A stretch of 64,000 nucleotides of DNA from Gemmatimonadota bacterium (GCA_016719105.1 JADKAQ010000030.1:19325-83324), one strand, 5' to 3'. Shown: positions 43,663 to 52,253, counted from the stretch's first letter. The notes: generated by a model not told the origin, from the letters alone. Translations and numbers: made by a program.

Positions 43663-44493
43663 CTACAGCGCCGACACGCGGCCGCCGATGAACGGCGTCG
43701 AGGTGGGCTGAGGTGAGCCCCCGGCCGGCTCCTCCGTCACGAGGACGTCGGTCACCCCGTCGAGTCCCGCGGGGAGCGTGAAGTTCTCGAAGAGCGCGTG
43801 CCCGTCAGGGTCGGAATTGAAGACCGAGACGCCGACGGGTTTGCCCCCGACGATGAACCAGACCTGGTAGGCGCGTCCGGCGGCGGCGGGCTTGAGGCGG
43901 AAGGCATGCCCCATGGCGAGCTGCTGCTTCCGGTTCCAGAACAGCTGCAACCCGGGGCCGGCCAGCGAGTCGGCACTCTTGAGGTGCACGACGACGAGGT
44001 CGCGCTCCCCTTCGAGGATGACGTCGAGTTGACGGTCGCGCTTTGTGGCCTCGGCAAGCGCCGAGGCGACCGCGCGATCGCGCTCGGAGAGATCGGCGCG
44101 CAGGCGTGAGACCTCGCGCGAGAGTTGCACGGCAAAGACGACGGAGGCGGCGAGCCCCATGGAGACGGCGACCAGCGGCCACCGGGACGGCCGCTGGAAC
44201 GGTTGCTGTGAGGGCTGAGACGACGGCCCGGCCGAGCGCGGCGCGACGGGGAGTGTCGCTGCCTTGTCCTCCTGGATGCTCGACAGGAAGCGCGCACGCA
44301 CGTCCGGTGATGGCTGCATGCTGTGCTGCTGCGCCAGCTGGACCGTGACGTCACCGTAGGCGGCGATCTCGGCGGCCAACTCGGGCATCGACGGCAGCGC
44401 GGCCTCGACGGCCGCCCGCTCGTCAGGCGACGCGGCGCCAAGCGCATACGCGGCCGCGAGGTCGAGCAGTTCTTCGCGCGTGTAGTCGCTCAC
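43663..44493 (-). CDS. RskA-like transmembrane anti-sigma factor
   Basis: 276 residues from GTG 44493. The N-terminal cytoplasmic domain begins DYTREELLDLAAAYALGAASPDERAAVEAAL, the usual anti-sigma helix pair. A proline/glutamine-rich stretch leads to one membrane helix (WPLVAVSMGLAASVVFAVQL), then a coiled-coil-like segment and a C-terminal extracytoplasmic domain (GLQLFWNRKQQLAMGHAF...WFIVGGKPVGVSVFNSD) of the RskA type. It would hold the adjacent ECF sigma factor inactive until released by regulated proteolysis. The GTG overlaps the sigma stop by 4 bases (GTGA), so the two are translationally coupled. Confidence 0.88.
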   Translation of the reverse strand: MSDYTREELLDLAAAYALGAASPDERAAVEAALPSMPELAAEIAAYGDVTVQLAQQHSMQPSPDVRARFLSSIQEDKAATLPVAPRSAGPSSQPSQQPFQRPSRWPLVAVSMGLAASVVFAVQLSREVSRLRADLSERDRAVASALAEATKRDRQLDVILEGERDLVVVHLKSADSLAGPGLQLFWNRKQQLAMGHAFRLKPAAAGRAYQVWFIVGGKPVGVSVFNSDPDGHALFENFTLPAGLDGVTDVLVTEEPAGGSPQPTSTPFIGGRVSAL

Positions 44494-45092
44494 GACCGTG
44501 CGTCCTCCCGAAAGGCCCGAAGTCCTTCTCGCAGCTTCATCATCGCGAGGCGGGCACGTGTCTTGACGGTGCCGAGCGGCTCGGAGAGTCGCTCGGCGAT
44601 TTCGGACTGCGACAATCCAGCGAAGTAGGCGAGTTCGATGACAATGCGTTGGTTGTCGGGGAGTGCCTGCACCGCGTGCTTGACCGCCTGACGCTGCTCT
44701 GCTTCCTCGACGTCGAAGCCAGGGTGGCCAGCCTGTTCGGGCGCGGCGAGCAATTCCGCCGGGACCTCCTCGACGTTGGCCGCCGTGCGTTTGGCGAGGC
44801 GACCTGCCCTGCGCAGGTGGTCCAACGCGCGTGTGCGAGTGATCGTGAGGAGCCAGCTCACCGGTGAGCCGCGCGTACCATCGAAACGCGCCGCGTCTCG
44901 CCACGCCTGCATGAACGCCTCGAGGACGACCCCCTCGGCGTCGGCGCGCTCGCGCAACAGGCGAAATGCGAGTGCCATCGCCGTCGGTGCGTGCCGATCG
45001 TAGAACGCGGCGGCCGCCCCTTCGTCGCCGTGCGCCATCGCGGACACGAGCTCCGCATCGCTCCGCGCCACGCGCGGGGCCCCGTCAGGCAT
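44490..45092 (-). CDS. ECF RNA polymerase sigma factor (SigK-like)
   Basis: 200 residues from ATG 45092. Region 2 covers AAAAFYDRHAPTAMALAFRLLRERADAEGVVLEAFMQAWRDA and SWLLTITRTRALDHLRR; region 4 covers ALPDNQRIVIELAYFAGLSQSEIAERLSEPLGTVKTRARLAMMKLREGL, with the recognition helix intact. The linker is acidic. It is paired with the RskA-like anti-sigma gene downstream and stands divergently (232 bases) from the HupE/DUF4331 gene block, which it may control. I could not identify a matching promoter pair by eye. Confidence 0.92.
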   Translation of the reverse strand: MPDGAPRVARSDAELVSAMAHGDEGAAAAFYDRHAPTAMALAFRLLRERADAEGVVLEAFMQAWRDAARFDGTRGSPVSWLLTITRTRALDHLRRAGRLAKRTAANVEEVPAELLAAPEQAGHPGFDVEEAEQRQAVKHAVQALPDNQRIVIELAYFAGLSQSEIAERLSEPLGTVKTRARLAMMKLREGLRAFREDARS

Positions 45093-45324
45093 TGGGTACG
45101 ATGGTTGAGTGGAGGCGCATGACGCTCGCATCGACACCCCGTGGGCGATGCGACCGGCAACATACACCCCCGGCGCTTGCAGCGACAAGACGACCCTCCG
45201 GGTTGTCCCGTCCTACGCTGGCAACGCGCCCGTCGGATCTGCGCGCCCGCGCCGAGAGATCCGATTCCGTGCGTCGTGTCGTACTCCCGGCATCCCCTCG
45301 CGTTCACGGAGCGATCTGGAGACG

Positions 45325-45930
45325 ATGTCAGACTTCCTCGCGTTTGTCGACGTCGGCTTTCGCCACATCGTGGCGCTCGATGCCGCCGATCACGTGCTCT
45401 TCCTCCTCGCGCTCGCGGCGATCTACCGCGGTCGCGATTGGCGCGCGCTGCTCTGGGTCGTTACCGCCTTCACCGTCGGCCACTCGCTGACGCTCCTGCT
45501 GGCGGTCACGACGCAGCTCGTGCTTCCGAGGGAGATCGTGGAGTTCCTCATCCCCGTGACGATCGTGCTCACGGGAATGGAGAACCTGCTCGCGCGCCAA
45601 CGCGCGGAATCGGGACGCACCTCGGGGCATCGCTCCGTGCTCGCCGGCATCTTCGGCCTGGTGCACGGCGCCGGCTTCGCGGACTACCTGCGGAGCCTGT
45701 TTGTCGATGAGCTGGCGCTCCCGCTCCTCGGGTTCAACGTCGGGATTGAATGCGGGCAGCTGGTCGTGCTCGCGGTCGCGTTCGGTTGCTTCTGGGTAGG
45801 CGACCGCCTGCTCGCCGTCGCGCCGCATCGCGTGGTGCGCGGGGCGCCGTTCCAGGCGCGGCTCGTCGGGGTGTCGGCGGTCGTGACCGCGGTCGCCGTG
45901 GTGTGGGCCTGGGAACGATGGCCGGGTTGA
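45325..45930 (+). CDS. HupE/UreJ_2-like membrane protein
   Basis: 201 residues from ATG 45325 with six or so hydrophobic helices. The N-terminal FRHIVALDAADHVLFLLALAAIY, TAFTVGHSLTLLLAV and FGLVHGAGFADYL segments, with conserved histidines, are hallmarks of the HupE/UreJ group. Named members relate to nickel/cobalt supply for hydrogenase and urease, but no such enzyme is encoded here. The same fold often accompanies DUF4331 and TPR proteins in environmental bacteria (from memory), suggesting a different role. Its stop overlaps the next start by 13 bases. Confidence 0.82.
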   Translation: MSDFLAFVDVGFRHIVALDAADHVLFLLALAAIYRGRDWRALLWVVTAFTVGHSLTLLLAVTTQLVLPREIVEFLIPVTIVLTGMENLLARQRAESGRTSGHRSVLAGIFGLVHGAGFADYLRSLFVDELALPLLGFNVGIECGQLVVLAVAFGCFWVGDRLLAVAPHRVVRGAPFQARLVGVSAVVTAVAVVWAWERWPG

Positions 45931-46442
45931 GGGGGGGGCGCTGGACGCGCGTTGGGCACGTCGCCCGAGTCGCGGCGGCGGGAAGTGCCGTCCTGCTGTC
46001 CGTCGGTAGCGCCGTCGCGGGCGCGCACCCGATTCACACGACGCTCACCGTGCTGTCGCACGATGTGGCGCGTGGGACGATCGACGTGAGCATTCGCGCG
46101 TTCGCCGACGACTTCTCCGCGGCGGTGGCGCGCGCTGCCGGGAAGCCGGCGCCTCGCGACTCGACGGTGACGGCGGACGACGTCACGCGCTACGTGCAGG
46201 CGCGCCTGACCATCGATGGCGTACGCCTCGAGCCGTGCGGCGTGCAGCGCACCGCCGATGCCTACCTCCTGTGCTTTCGTGCCCGCGTGCCGTCAGGCGT
46301 CACCACCCTTCGCGCCCGCAACCTCCTGCTCACGGAGGTGCACCGTGACCAGGTGAACATCGTGCAGGTGCAGGGTGCCTCGGCGCGCCGCACGCACGTC
46401 TTCACCGCGAGCAGCAAGCCGATGGTGCTGGGCGCCCGTTAG
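45918..46442 (+). CDS. Exported DUF6702-like protein
   Basis: 174 residues from ATG 45918, inside the end of the HupE-like gene. A signal peptide runs to about AGAHPIHTT. The mature part starts with HPIHTTLTVLSHDVARGTIDVSIRAFADDF, the pattern of DUF6702: a short exported beta-sandwich whose N-terminal histidine segment may bind metal. Two cysteines (in EPCGVQRTADAYLLCFRARV) could form a disulfide. Overlap with the membrane-protein gene implies coupled expression. The stop TAG lies in a GTTAGG word. The function is unknown. Confidence 0.7.
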   Translation: MAGLRGGRWTRVGHVARVAAAGSAVLLSVGSAVAGAHPIHTTLTVLSHDVARGTIDVSIRAFADDFSAAVARAAGKPAPRDSTVTADDVTRYVQARLTIDGVRLEPCGVQRTADAYLLCFRARVPSGVTTLRARNLLLTEVHRDQVNIVQVQGASARRTHVFTASSKPMVLGAR

Positions 46443-46647
46443 GCGGTGCGCGGGTGAACACGGCGCATTGACGCGACGTGCACGCGACACAGATCCAGTG
46501 GCACGCCGCCCGACGTACTCCTCGCGACACGCGCGACGGCAGCCGAACCCCTGCACAGGCAGGGCGAGGGTTGTCACCCATGGCGCGACGTCCGGGAAGG
46601 GGAGACGCCCGCCGATCGCTCCCACAACGCTTCAATGAGGAGGCGCA

Positions 46648-47403
46648 ATGCACACGTGGACATTCCGGCGCGACTGGATCGTGCCAGGCATCACAGCGGC
46701 GGTCGTCGTGGCCGGACTGACCGTTGCGGGGGTCGTGAAGGCCTCCGATCACCAGGATACACCGACGGTCGAGCTCAGTCCTCGCTACGACGTCAACGAC
46801 GTGTATGCCTTCCCGTCGCCGGTCGCCGGACGAACGGTGCTCGCCCTGAGCACGGCCTCCCCGCTCACGCCGGCCCGCACGCCGAGCGCGACGTTCGGCA
46901 CGCGCGACAAGGAGCTATACCAGCTCAAGATCGACAACAACGGCGATGCCGTGGAAGACCTCGTCTTCCAGGTCACCTTCACCGGCCCCGAACGCAACCA
47001 GATGGTGCGGCTCAAGGGACCGATGAAGCCCAACGAGACGGGAACCGCGAACACGATGTTGCGGGGCGAATCCACGCTCTACGGCCGGACGAACACCGTC
47101 CTCGGATCGCCGAACGGGGTGCAGCTGTTCGCGGGGCCGCGTGACGATCCCTTCTTCCTCGACCTCGAGTACTTCTTCCGCATCGTCCCCGATCGCAAGC
47201 CGGTGGGAGGGCCGCTCGCCGCCCTGCCGAGCACGCCGAGCGCCTCGTCGTTCCGGGCCGTTGGGCAGGCGAAGGACTACCTCCGCGGCTTCAACGACAT
47301 GGCGATCGTGATCGAGCTTCCCACCAGCATGCTCGTCGCCGACCCGAAGAACCCCGGCAAGTTCGGCGTGTGGGGGACCACCAGCCGTCCCCGTGGGCAG
47401 TAA
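46648..47403 (+). CDS. Exported DUF4331 protein, N-terminal half of the family domain
   Basis: 251 residues from ATG 46648. After an N-terminal hydrophobic helix (signal or anchor) the mature part starts SDHQDTPTVELSPRYDVNDVYAFPSPVAGRTVLAL, the characteristic DUF4331 opening. It continues with LYQLKIDNNGDAVEDLVFQVTFTG, AGPRDDPFFLDLEYFFRIV and FRGFNDMAIVIELP-like sequence, where the first half of canonical DUF4331 proteins ends. The remaining family sequence appears in the next gene, 45 bases downstream. The family is exported and of unknown function. Confidence 0.82.
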   Translation: MHTWTFRRDWIVPGITAAVVVAGLTVAGVVKASDHQDTPTVELSPRYDVNDVYAFPSPVAGRTVLALSTASPLTPARTPSATFGTRDKELYQLKIDNNGDAVEDLVFQVTFTGPERNQMVRLKGPMKPNETGTANTMLRGESTLYGRTNTVLGSPNGVQLFAGPRDDPFFLDLEYFFRIVPDRKPVGGPLAALPSTPSASSFRAVGQAKDYLRGFNDMAIVIELPTSMLVADPKNPGKFGVWGTTSRPRGQ

Positions 47404-47448
47404 CACGCAAACGCGACCCTCTTCCTACATCCCAAGGAGCACGCTCAC

Positions 47449-48042
47449 ATGAACTGGATTCTTCGAGGCCGCACCGGACTGGGTGCCCTCCTGCTCGCCG
47501 TGACTATCGTCGGCTGCAACGATGGCGACTCGACCGCGCTGCTGGCGCCCGACGCCAACGAGGCGGCGGTGGAGTCGAACAACGTGACCTACGACCAGGT
47601 CGAGTTTCTCGGCAACCCGCTGGTCTCCGAGGTGACGATCGTCAAGGCCAACCACGATGGCTACAACGAGACGATGCCGTACACGTCGGGCGTCTATCGC
47701 CCGCAGACCGAAGCCTTCATCAAGAGCTTCGGACGCTCGCAGGGGCTCGCCAGCACGCTCGGGAGCGTCCTCTATCCCGACATGCTCATCGTCGATCCGT
47801 CCAAGAGCCCGTCGACATCCGGGTGGCTGAGCTGGGCGCTGGCCGGCGGCTGGGGTGGGCGCAACCTGTCGGACGACGTCGTCGACCTCGGACTCTCGGC
47901 GATCTTCAGCAGCTTCCTCGACCCTAACGACGCCCTCTGCGCGCCCTTCACGTTGCCCCTCTGCACCGACAACGTGGGCGTCAACGACAAGGCGTTCCTG
48001 GGGAGCTTCCCGTACCTCGCCGCGCCGCACACCGGGCGGTAG
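47449..48042 (+). CDS. Lipoprotein carrying the C-terminal half of DUF4331
   Basis: 197 residues with a lipoprotein signal (lipobox TIVGC). The mature sequence includes YDQVEFLGNPLVSEVTIVKANHDGYNETMPY and a C-terminal LYPDMLIVDPSK...LSWALAGGWGGRNLSDDVVDLGLSAIF with PNDALCAPFT and ending GSFPYLAAPH. This corresponds to the second half of full-length DUF4331 proteins, where a gene-fused order VSRLGNPLVNEV...GGRxLxDDVxD is usual. So one family domain is divided over two separately exported proteins here. A hairpin follows the stop. Confidence 0.78.
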   Translation: MNWILRGRTGLGALLLAVTIVGCNDGDSTALLAPDANEAAVESNNVTYDQVEFLGNPLVSEVTIVKANHDGYNETMPYTSGVYRPQTEAFIKSFGRSQGLASTLGSVLYPDMLIVDPSKSPSTSGWLSWALAGGWGGRNLSDDVVDLGLSAIFSSFLDPNDALCAPFTLPLCTDNVGVNDKAFLGSFPYLAAPHTGR

Positions 48043-48060
48043 TCCCACGGTCGCCCCCGT

Positions 48061-48085
48061 CGCGCGCCGGACGACCCGGCGCGCG
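48061..48085 (+). terminator. Perfect 10-bp hairpin after the DUF4331 pair
   Basis: CGCGCGCCGG and CCGGCGCGCG flank an ACGAC loop, 19 bases after the stop and 23 bases before the TPR gene start. It may attenuate rather than end transcription into the TPR gene. Confidence 0.6.
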
Positions 48086-48107
48086 GCGGGCGCCAACCCT
48101 AACGAGA

Positions 48108-49418
48108 ATGCACATGCGTGCCCCCCGTCCTGCCATTGTCTGGTTTGTCGCCGCGTCGCTCGTCGCCACCGGGGCCGCGGCGTGGTATCTGGGTGGTGCC
48201 TCGTCCCGCACCGCCTCGCGAACGGTGGGCCCGGCGACGTCGGCGGGTGGTGCGGGGCGACTGGATGCGGTGCGATCGGAAGCCGCCGTGCTCGACGCCG
48301 ACCTGGCGTTCTACGAAACGCGACTGGCGAACGACCCCGAGAGTGCCGGCGACCATGCGATGGTCGCACAGCTGTACATGACACGGGCGCGCGCGACGGC
48401 CTCCTTCCAGGACTTCGAGCGGGCGGAAGGGCTCGCGCGCCGCTCGTTGGCGCTGCGATCGGCGCGCAACGCGCACACCTACGGACTGCTCGCATCGGCG
48501 TTGCTGGCGCGGCACGCCTTCGGCGAGGCGCGGGAGGCAGCGCAACGCGCGGTGGAGCTCAGTCCGGGCGACGCCGCTGCGCTGGCACAGCTGGCCGAGA
48601 TCGAGCTGGAGATGGGCGACTACGACTCGGCCAACACACACTTTGCCGGCGTGTGGGTCGGTCGCGACCAGTTCACCGTCGCCGCGCGCGTCGCGCGGTG
48701 GCACGAGATCATGGGGCGCACGGCGGAGGCGCGTGCACTCCTGCAACGAGCGGTGCGCGCGGTGGAGCGACGCGACGATCTCCCACGGGAACAGGTCGCC
48801 TGGTTTCACTTGCGCCTGGGGGAGCTCGACCTGCGGTCGGGGCGCTACGCGGCCGCCGACTCGTCGCTCCGGCGAGGGCTCGAGATCTTTCCGGATGACT
48901 ACCGTATCCTGGGGGCACTCGCGCGCGCAGCGCTTGCCCGAGGTGAGCACGCCGAGGCCGTCTCGTTCGGCGAACGCGCGACGGCGATCGTGCTCGATCC
49001 CGCGACGCTCGGGACGATCAGCGAAGCGTACGGCGCGATGGGCGACAGCGCGCAGGCGACGGCGTTTGCGGAGGCGATGGCGACGGCGGCGTTGCAGCAG
49101 CCGGGGCCGATCCATCGCGCGTGGGGGCTCTTCCTGCTCGACCACGGGACGGCGCGCGATGCGCGAATGGTGCTCGCCAGGGCGCGCGACGAGCTGCGCG
49201 AGCGCCGCGATGTGTATGGTCTGGACCTGCTGGCGTGGGCGCTGCACCGCACGGGCGACCACACCGCGGCCGCCGCGGCGATGCGCCAGGCGCTCACGCA
49301 ACAGACCGAGGATCCGCAGCTGCTCGCGCATGCGGCGGCGATCGAGCGAGCGATCGGACATCCCGTTGCGGTCGAGGGGGAGGGCGCGCGGCCCACGAAA
49401 ATGCCGTCACCCCGCTGA
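48108..49418 (+). CDS. Exported or membrane-anchored TPR protein
   Basis: 436 residues from ATG 48108 (another ATG at 48114). One hydrophobic N-terminal helix (PAIVWFVAASLVATGAAAWYLG) anchors it or acts as a signal. About nine to ten degenerate tetratricopeptide repeats follow, for example AMVAQLYMTRARATASFQDFERAEGLARRSLAL, GLLASALLARHAFGEAREAAQRAVELSPGDAAALAQLAEIELEMGDYDSA and ILGALARAALARGEHAEAVSFGERA. It is likely a periplasmic protein scaffold for the DUF4331/DUF6702/HupE block. The stop falls within a small CCCCGC/GCGGGG hairpin. Confidence 0.85.
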   Translation: MHMRAPRPAIVWFVAASLVATGAAAWYLGGASSRTASRTVGPATSAGGAGRLDAVRSEAAVLDADLAFYETRLANDPESAGDHAMVAQLYMTRARATASFQDFERAEGLARRSLALRSARNAHTYGLLASALLARHAFGEAREAAQRAVELSPGDAAALAQLAEIELEMGDYDSANTHFAGVWVGRDQFTVAARVARWHEIMGRTAEARALLQRAVRAVERRDDLPREQVAWFHLRLGELDLRSGRYAAADSSLRRGLEIFPDDYRILGALARAALARGEHAEAVSFGERATAIVLDPATLGTISEAYGAMGDSAQATAFAEAMATAALQQPGPIHRAWGLFLLDHGTARDARMVLARARDELRERRDVYGLDLLAWALHRTGDHTAAAAAMRQALTQQTEDPQLLAHAAAIERAIGHPVAVEGEGARPTKMPSPR

Positions 49419-49528
49419 TCCACGCGGGGCAGTCCGGTGTGACGGTGGGTGGCGCGCCCCTTGCCCGCTCGCGGGGGGAGCGATAGCTCCTCTCCCGAGG
49501 GCAGTCGACCACTTCTCACCGCTCGCGC

Positions 49529-49969
49529 ATGGCGACCCAGGCTGACGTTCGTCGCATCGCACTTGCACTCCCGGGAGCCGTCGAGGCGACCGGGCGATTC
49601 GCCTTCGAAGTGCCGTACAAGGGGAAGATGCGAGGCTTCGCCTGGGTCTGGCTGGAACGACTCGCACCCAAGAAGGCCCGCGTCCCCAACGCGACGGTGC
49701 TGGCGGTGCGTGTCGCCTCGTTAGGGCAGAAGGAGACGATCCTCGCCTCCGACCCCGTGCGCTTCTTCACCGAGCCGCACTACAACGGCTATCCAGCGGT
49801 GCTCGTGCGTCTCGACGCCGTCACCGTGCGCGACCTGCGCATCCTCATCACAGAGGGGTGGCGGTGCTTGGCGCCGGCAGAGGCGAAGACAGGGAAGTCA
49901 GCGAAGACGGAGAAGCCGGCGAAGTCGGCGAAGTCGGCGAAGCCGGCCCGGAAGCGCGTGCCCCGATGA
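49529..49969 (+). CDS. MmcQ/YjbR-like protein with lysine-rich tail
   Basis: 146 residues from ATG 49529. The first 115 residues follow the MmcQ/YjbR (CyaY-like) pattern: ADVRRIALALPGAVEATG at the start, KMRGFAWVWLER in the middle and a C-terminal helix VRDLRILITEGWRCLAP. The tail (about 118-146) is built of KSAK/KPAK units, resembling histone-H1-like DNA-binding tails, and is encoded by near-identical AAGTCGGCG/AAGCCGGCG repeats. The family is suspected to bind DNA or metal; the tail favours DNA. Its stop overlaps the subtilase ATG by 4 bases. Confidence 0.78.
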   Translation: MATQADVRRIALALPGAVEATGRFAFEVPYKGKMRGFAWVWLERLAPKKARVPNATVLAVRVASLGQKETILASDPVRFFTEPHYNGYPAVLVRLDAVTVRDLRILITEGWRCLAPAEAKTGKSAKTEKPAKSAKSAKPARKRVPR

Positions 49970-51162
49970 CGAAGGCGCTCGCGCTGCTGACGCTCGCCGC
50001 GCTCTTGCTCCACGCCCGCGCCGTCGCGCAGTCGCAGGCGACCCCGCGCGACATCTGGCCCGACCGCGACGTCACCATTGCCCCAGCGCCGGGGGGCGTG
50101 CGGGTGCGCGTCGGTATCTGGGACAGTGGCGTCGATACGACACTCTTCGCCGACCGGCTGGCGCGCGACGACGCCGGGCGCGCGCTCATCCGAGGCTATG
50201 ATGCCTTCAAGCGGCGCCTGGATACGCCGATGGAAGTCCTCCCCGCTGCACTGCTCGTCAGGCGCGATGAGCTGAACGAGATGACGCAGGGGTACGACGA
50301 CCTCGACACCGGCGTCGACAGCCCCAAGGCGCGCGCGGTGCAGCAACGTGAGAAGACCCTCCCGCCAGCGGAGCGTGCACTCCTCGAAGATGCGTTCGAT
50401 CGTTGGGCCGGCTACATCCACGGCACGTCGGTCGCCGATGCCGCGCTCGCCGGGCATGCGCGGGCCGACCTCGTCATCGCCCGCATGGAGTGGTGGCACG
50501 GCAATCCTCCGGTCCCGTGCTGGTCGCGCGAGTTCGCACATCGCGAAGCCGAGTCGCTGCGTGACCTGTTGGACTATCTCGTGGAGAGCGGGGCACGCGT
50601 GGTCAACATGTCGTGGGGGCGCCATGAGCAGAGCTACCTGCGCAACCTCGAGCAGTGCGCCCCCGCGCTCCCCATCGAGGAACGTCGTGCCATCGCCCGC
50701 TACACCGTCGACACGCTGCGCGCGGTCCTGCGCGCCGGAATGCAGCGCGCACCGCAGACGCTCTTCGTCGGCGCGGCGGGAAACGAAGGGACCACGATGG
50801 CGCAGTCGAACCCCGCCACGCGTTTCGCGCTGCCGAACTTCCTCATCGTGGGCGCCGTCAATCGGGACGGCGAGGTCGCGCGCTTTACCAACACCGGGGC
50901 GGAGGTGACGCTGTTCGCGAACGGGTGGCGCGTCCCGGGGAGACTGCCGGGCGGCGCACCGGCGTTTGGAACCGGGACCTCGATGGCAGCGCCCGTCGTG
51001 ACGAATGCCGCGGCCAAGGTGCTCGCCGAGAACCCGCGACTCACCGGCGCCGAGCTGCGCCGACTGCTCGAGCAGACCGCCGACACCAATGCGACGGGCC
51101 AGCGGTTGCTGCACACGAAGCGTGCGGTGGAGGCGGCGCGCGGGATGCGCGGGGGGCGCTGA
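49966..51162 (+). CDS. Exported subtilisin-like serine protease (S8)
   Basis: 398 residues with a signal peptide ending near AVAQ. The catalytic triad is complete: D53 in VGIWDSGVD, H152 in YIHGTSVA and S339 in GTGTSMAAPVV. The oxyanion asparagine is in VGAAGNEGTT. The distance between D53 and H152 is longer than in bacterial subtilisins, with an inserted charged stretch (about 75-140) and an extra two cysteine residues near CWSREF and LEQCAP. No propeptide is obvious. It is translationally coupled to the YjbR-like gene, an unexpected partner. Confidence 0.9.
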   Translation: MTKALALLTLAALLLHARAVAQSQATPRDIWPDRDVTIAPAPGGVRVRVGIWDSGVDTTLFADRLARDDAGRALIRGYDAFKRRLDTPMEVLPAALLVRRDELNEMTQGYDDLDTGVDSPKARAVQQREKTLPPAERALLEDAFDRWAGYIHGTSVADAALAGHARADLVIARMEWWHGNPPVPCWSREFAHREAESLRDLLDYLVESGARVVNMSWGRHEQSYLRNLEQCAPALPIEERRAIARYTVDTLRAVLRAGMQRAPQTLFVGAAGNEGTTMAQSNPATRFALPNFLIVGAVNRDGEVARFTNTGAEVTLFANGWRVPGRLPGGAPAFGTGTSMAAPVVTNAAAKVLAENPRLTGAELRRLLEQTADTNATGQRLLHTKRAVEAARGMRGGR

Positions 51163-51288
51163 CGTCGAACTCGCGGATGGCGGCACGTCGCGCGTGGCCG
51201 GGATCGGAACGACATGACGGATCCACGGCGGGCACTGACGGTGCGGTACATTGCAGTGCGCGCAGTCGCCTCCCCGAATCCCGACGGC

Positions 51289-51894
51289 ATGGACACGAGC
51301 ATCGCGGCGCTCATTCGTGACGCCGAGGCTGGCGACCGAACCGCTGCCGACCGACTCTTTACGGCCTTGTATGACGACCTGCACCGGCTCGCGGAGCGTC
51401 AGCTCGTACGCAACGGGAATCAGTTGACGCTGGGCACGACGACCTTGTTGCACGAGGCGTACATCAACATCGCCGACCGGTCGGGTGCGTCGTTTCCGGA
51501 TCGAGCGCATTTCCTGGCGTATGCGGCCCGGGCCATGCGTGGACTCATCATTGACTATGGGCGCCAGCGGCGCGCGCAGAAGCGCGGCGGCGAGTTTCAC
51601 ATCACGTCGATCGACGACGCCGTGCCGATGGTGGCGGCCGACGCGAACGGGACGGTGCAGCTCGAGGCGCTCGGCGAGGCCCTGGAGGGGCTATCCCGGC
51701 TCGATCCACCCCTCGCCGAACTCGTGGACCTTCACTTCTTCTGCGGATTCGGGTTTGGCGAGATCGCCGCGATGCGCGGCGTGTCCGAGCGCACGGTGCA
51801 GCGCGACTGGCGAAAGGCGCGCCTGCTACTGCATCGCGTCATGCGCGACGACGAGGGAAACACCGGTTCGGCTCAGGAGATGGACGGTCGCTAG
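51289..51894 (+). CDS. ECF-type sigma factor (TIGR02999 group)
   Basis: 201 residues from ATG 51289; an upstream in-frame ATG adds 25 residues lacking similarity. Region 2 includes LFTALYDDLHRLAERQLVRNG, TTTLLHEAYINIADRS and FLAYAARAMRGLIIDYGRQRRAQKRGG, a signature of the TIGR02999-type sigma factors. Region 4 is LAELVDLHFFCGFGFGEIAAMRGVSERTVQRDWRKARLLLHR. In Acidobacteria and Gemmatimonadota such sigma genes usually precede a receptor-type Ser/Thr kinase, as here, although a remnant and a hydrolase gene intervene. Confidence 0.9.
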   Translation: MDTSIAALIRDAEAGDRTAADRLFTALYDDLHRLAERQLVRNGNQLTLGTTTLLHEAYINIADRSGASFPDRAHFLAYAARAMRGLIIDYGRQRRAQKRGGEFHITSIDDAVPMVAADANGTVQLEALGEALEGLSRLDPPLAELVDLHFFCGFGFGEIAAMRGVSERTVQRDWRKARLLLHRVMRDDEGNTGSAQEMDGR

Positions 51895-52013
51895 GCACAC
51901 CCGCTCGCCCCACCGAACCGCTTCCAGTCGGTGTCGGGTTTCTGCGCGGGTTTCCGATTACATGGGTACGCGACCACCAGCCCCGGACGCGCGACCCGAG
52001 ATCGGAGCCCGAG

Positions 52014-52253
52014 ATGTTCACGCTCAAGCGTCACGTCTGGAACGTCCTCCAACCGTTGCTGAATCGCGCGCTCGACCTCGAGCCGGCGGAGCGCCTCGCC
52101 TGGTTGGCCGACATGCGCGCCGACTGCCCGACCATTGTGCGAGAGTTGGAGTTGCTGCTGCGTCCTGAGCTGGACGAAGCCGGCAGATGTTCTGTCGCCC
52201 AGTTGCGCGACGTCGTCCCTGGCTCGCCCCAGTCCCTCGGCCTTCGCGGCTAG
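52014..52253 (+). pseudogene. N-terminal remnant of a Ser/Thr kinase gene
   Basis: A 79-codon frame whose sequence VLQPLLNRALDLEPAERLAWLADMRADCPTIVRELELLL parallels the start of the full kinase at 53307 (ARLSPLLDQALDLSPEERTRWVDDLQRESVSVVQALSEILL). It stops after 79 residues, before any kinase domain. It sits where the kinase normally follows its sigma gene, so I read it as the stump left when an original or duplicated kinase was truncated. A short free-standing regulatory protein is the alternative. Confidence 0.55.

Noticed and set aside
45325..45930. Nickel supply for hydrogenase or urease
   Set aside because: The HupE-like name suggests this, but no hydrogenase, urease or nickel chaperone gene is in the window.
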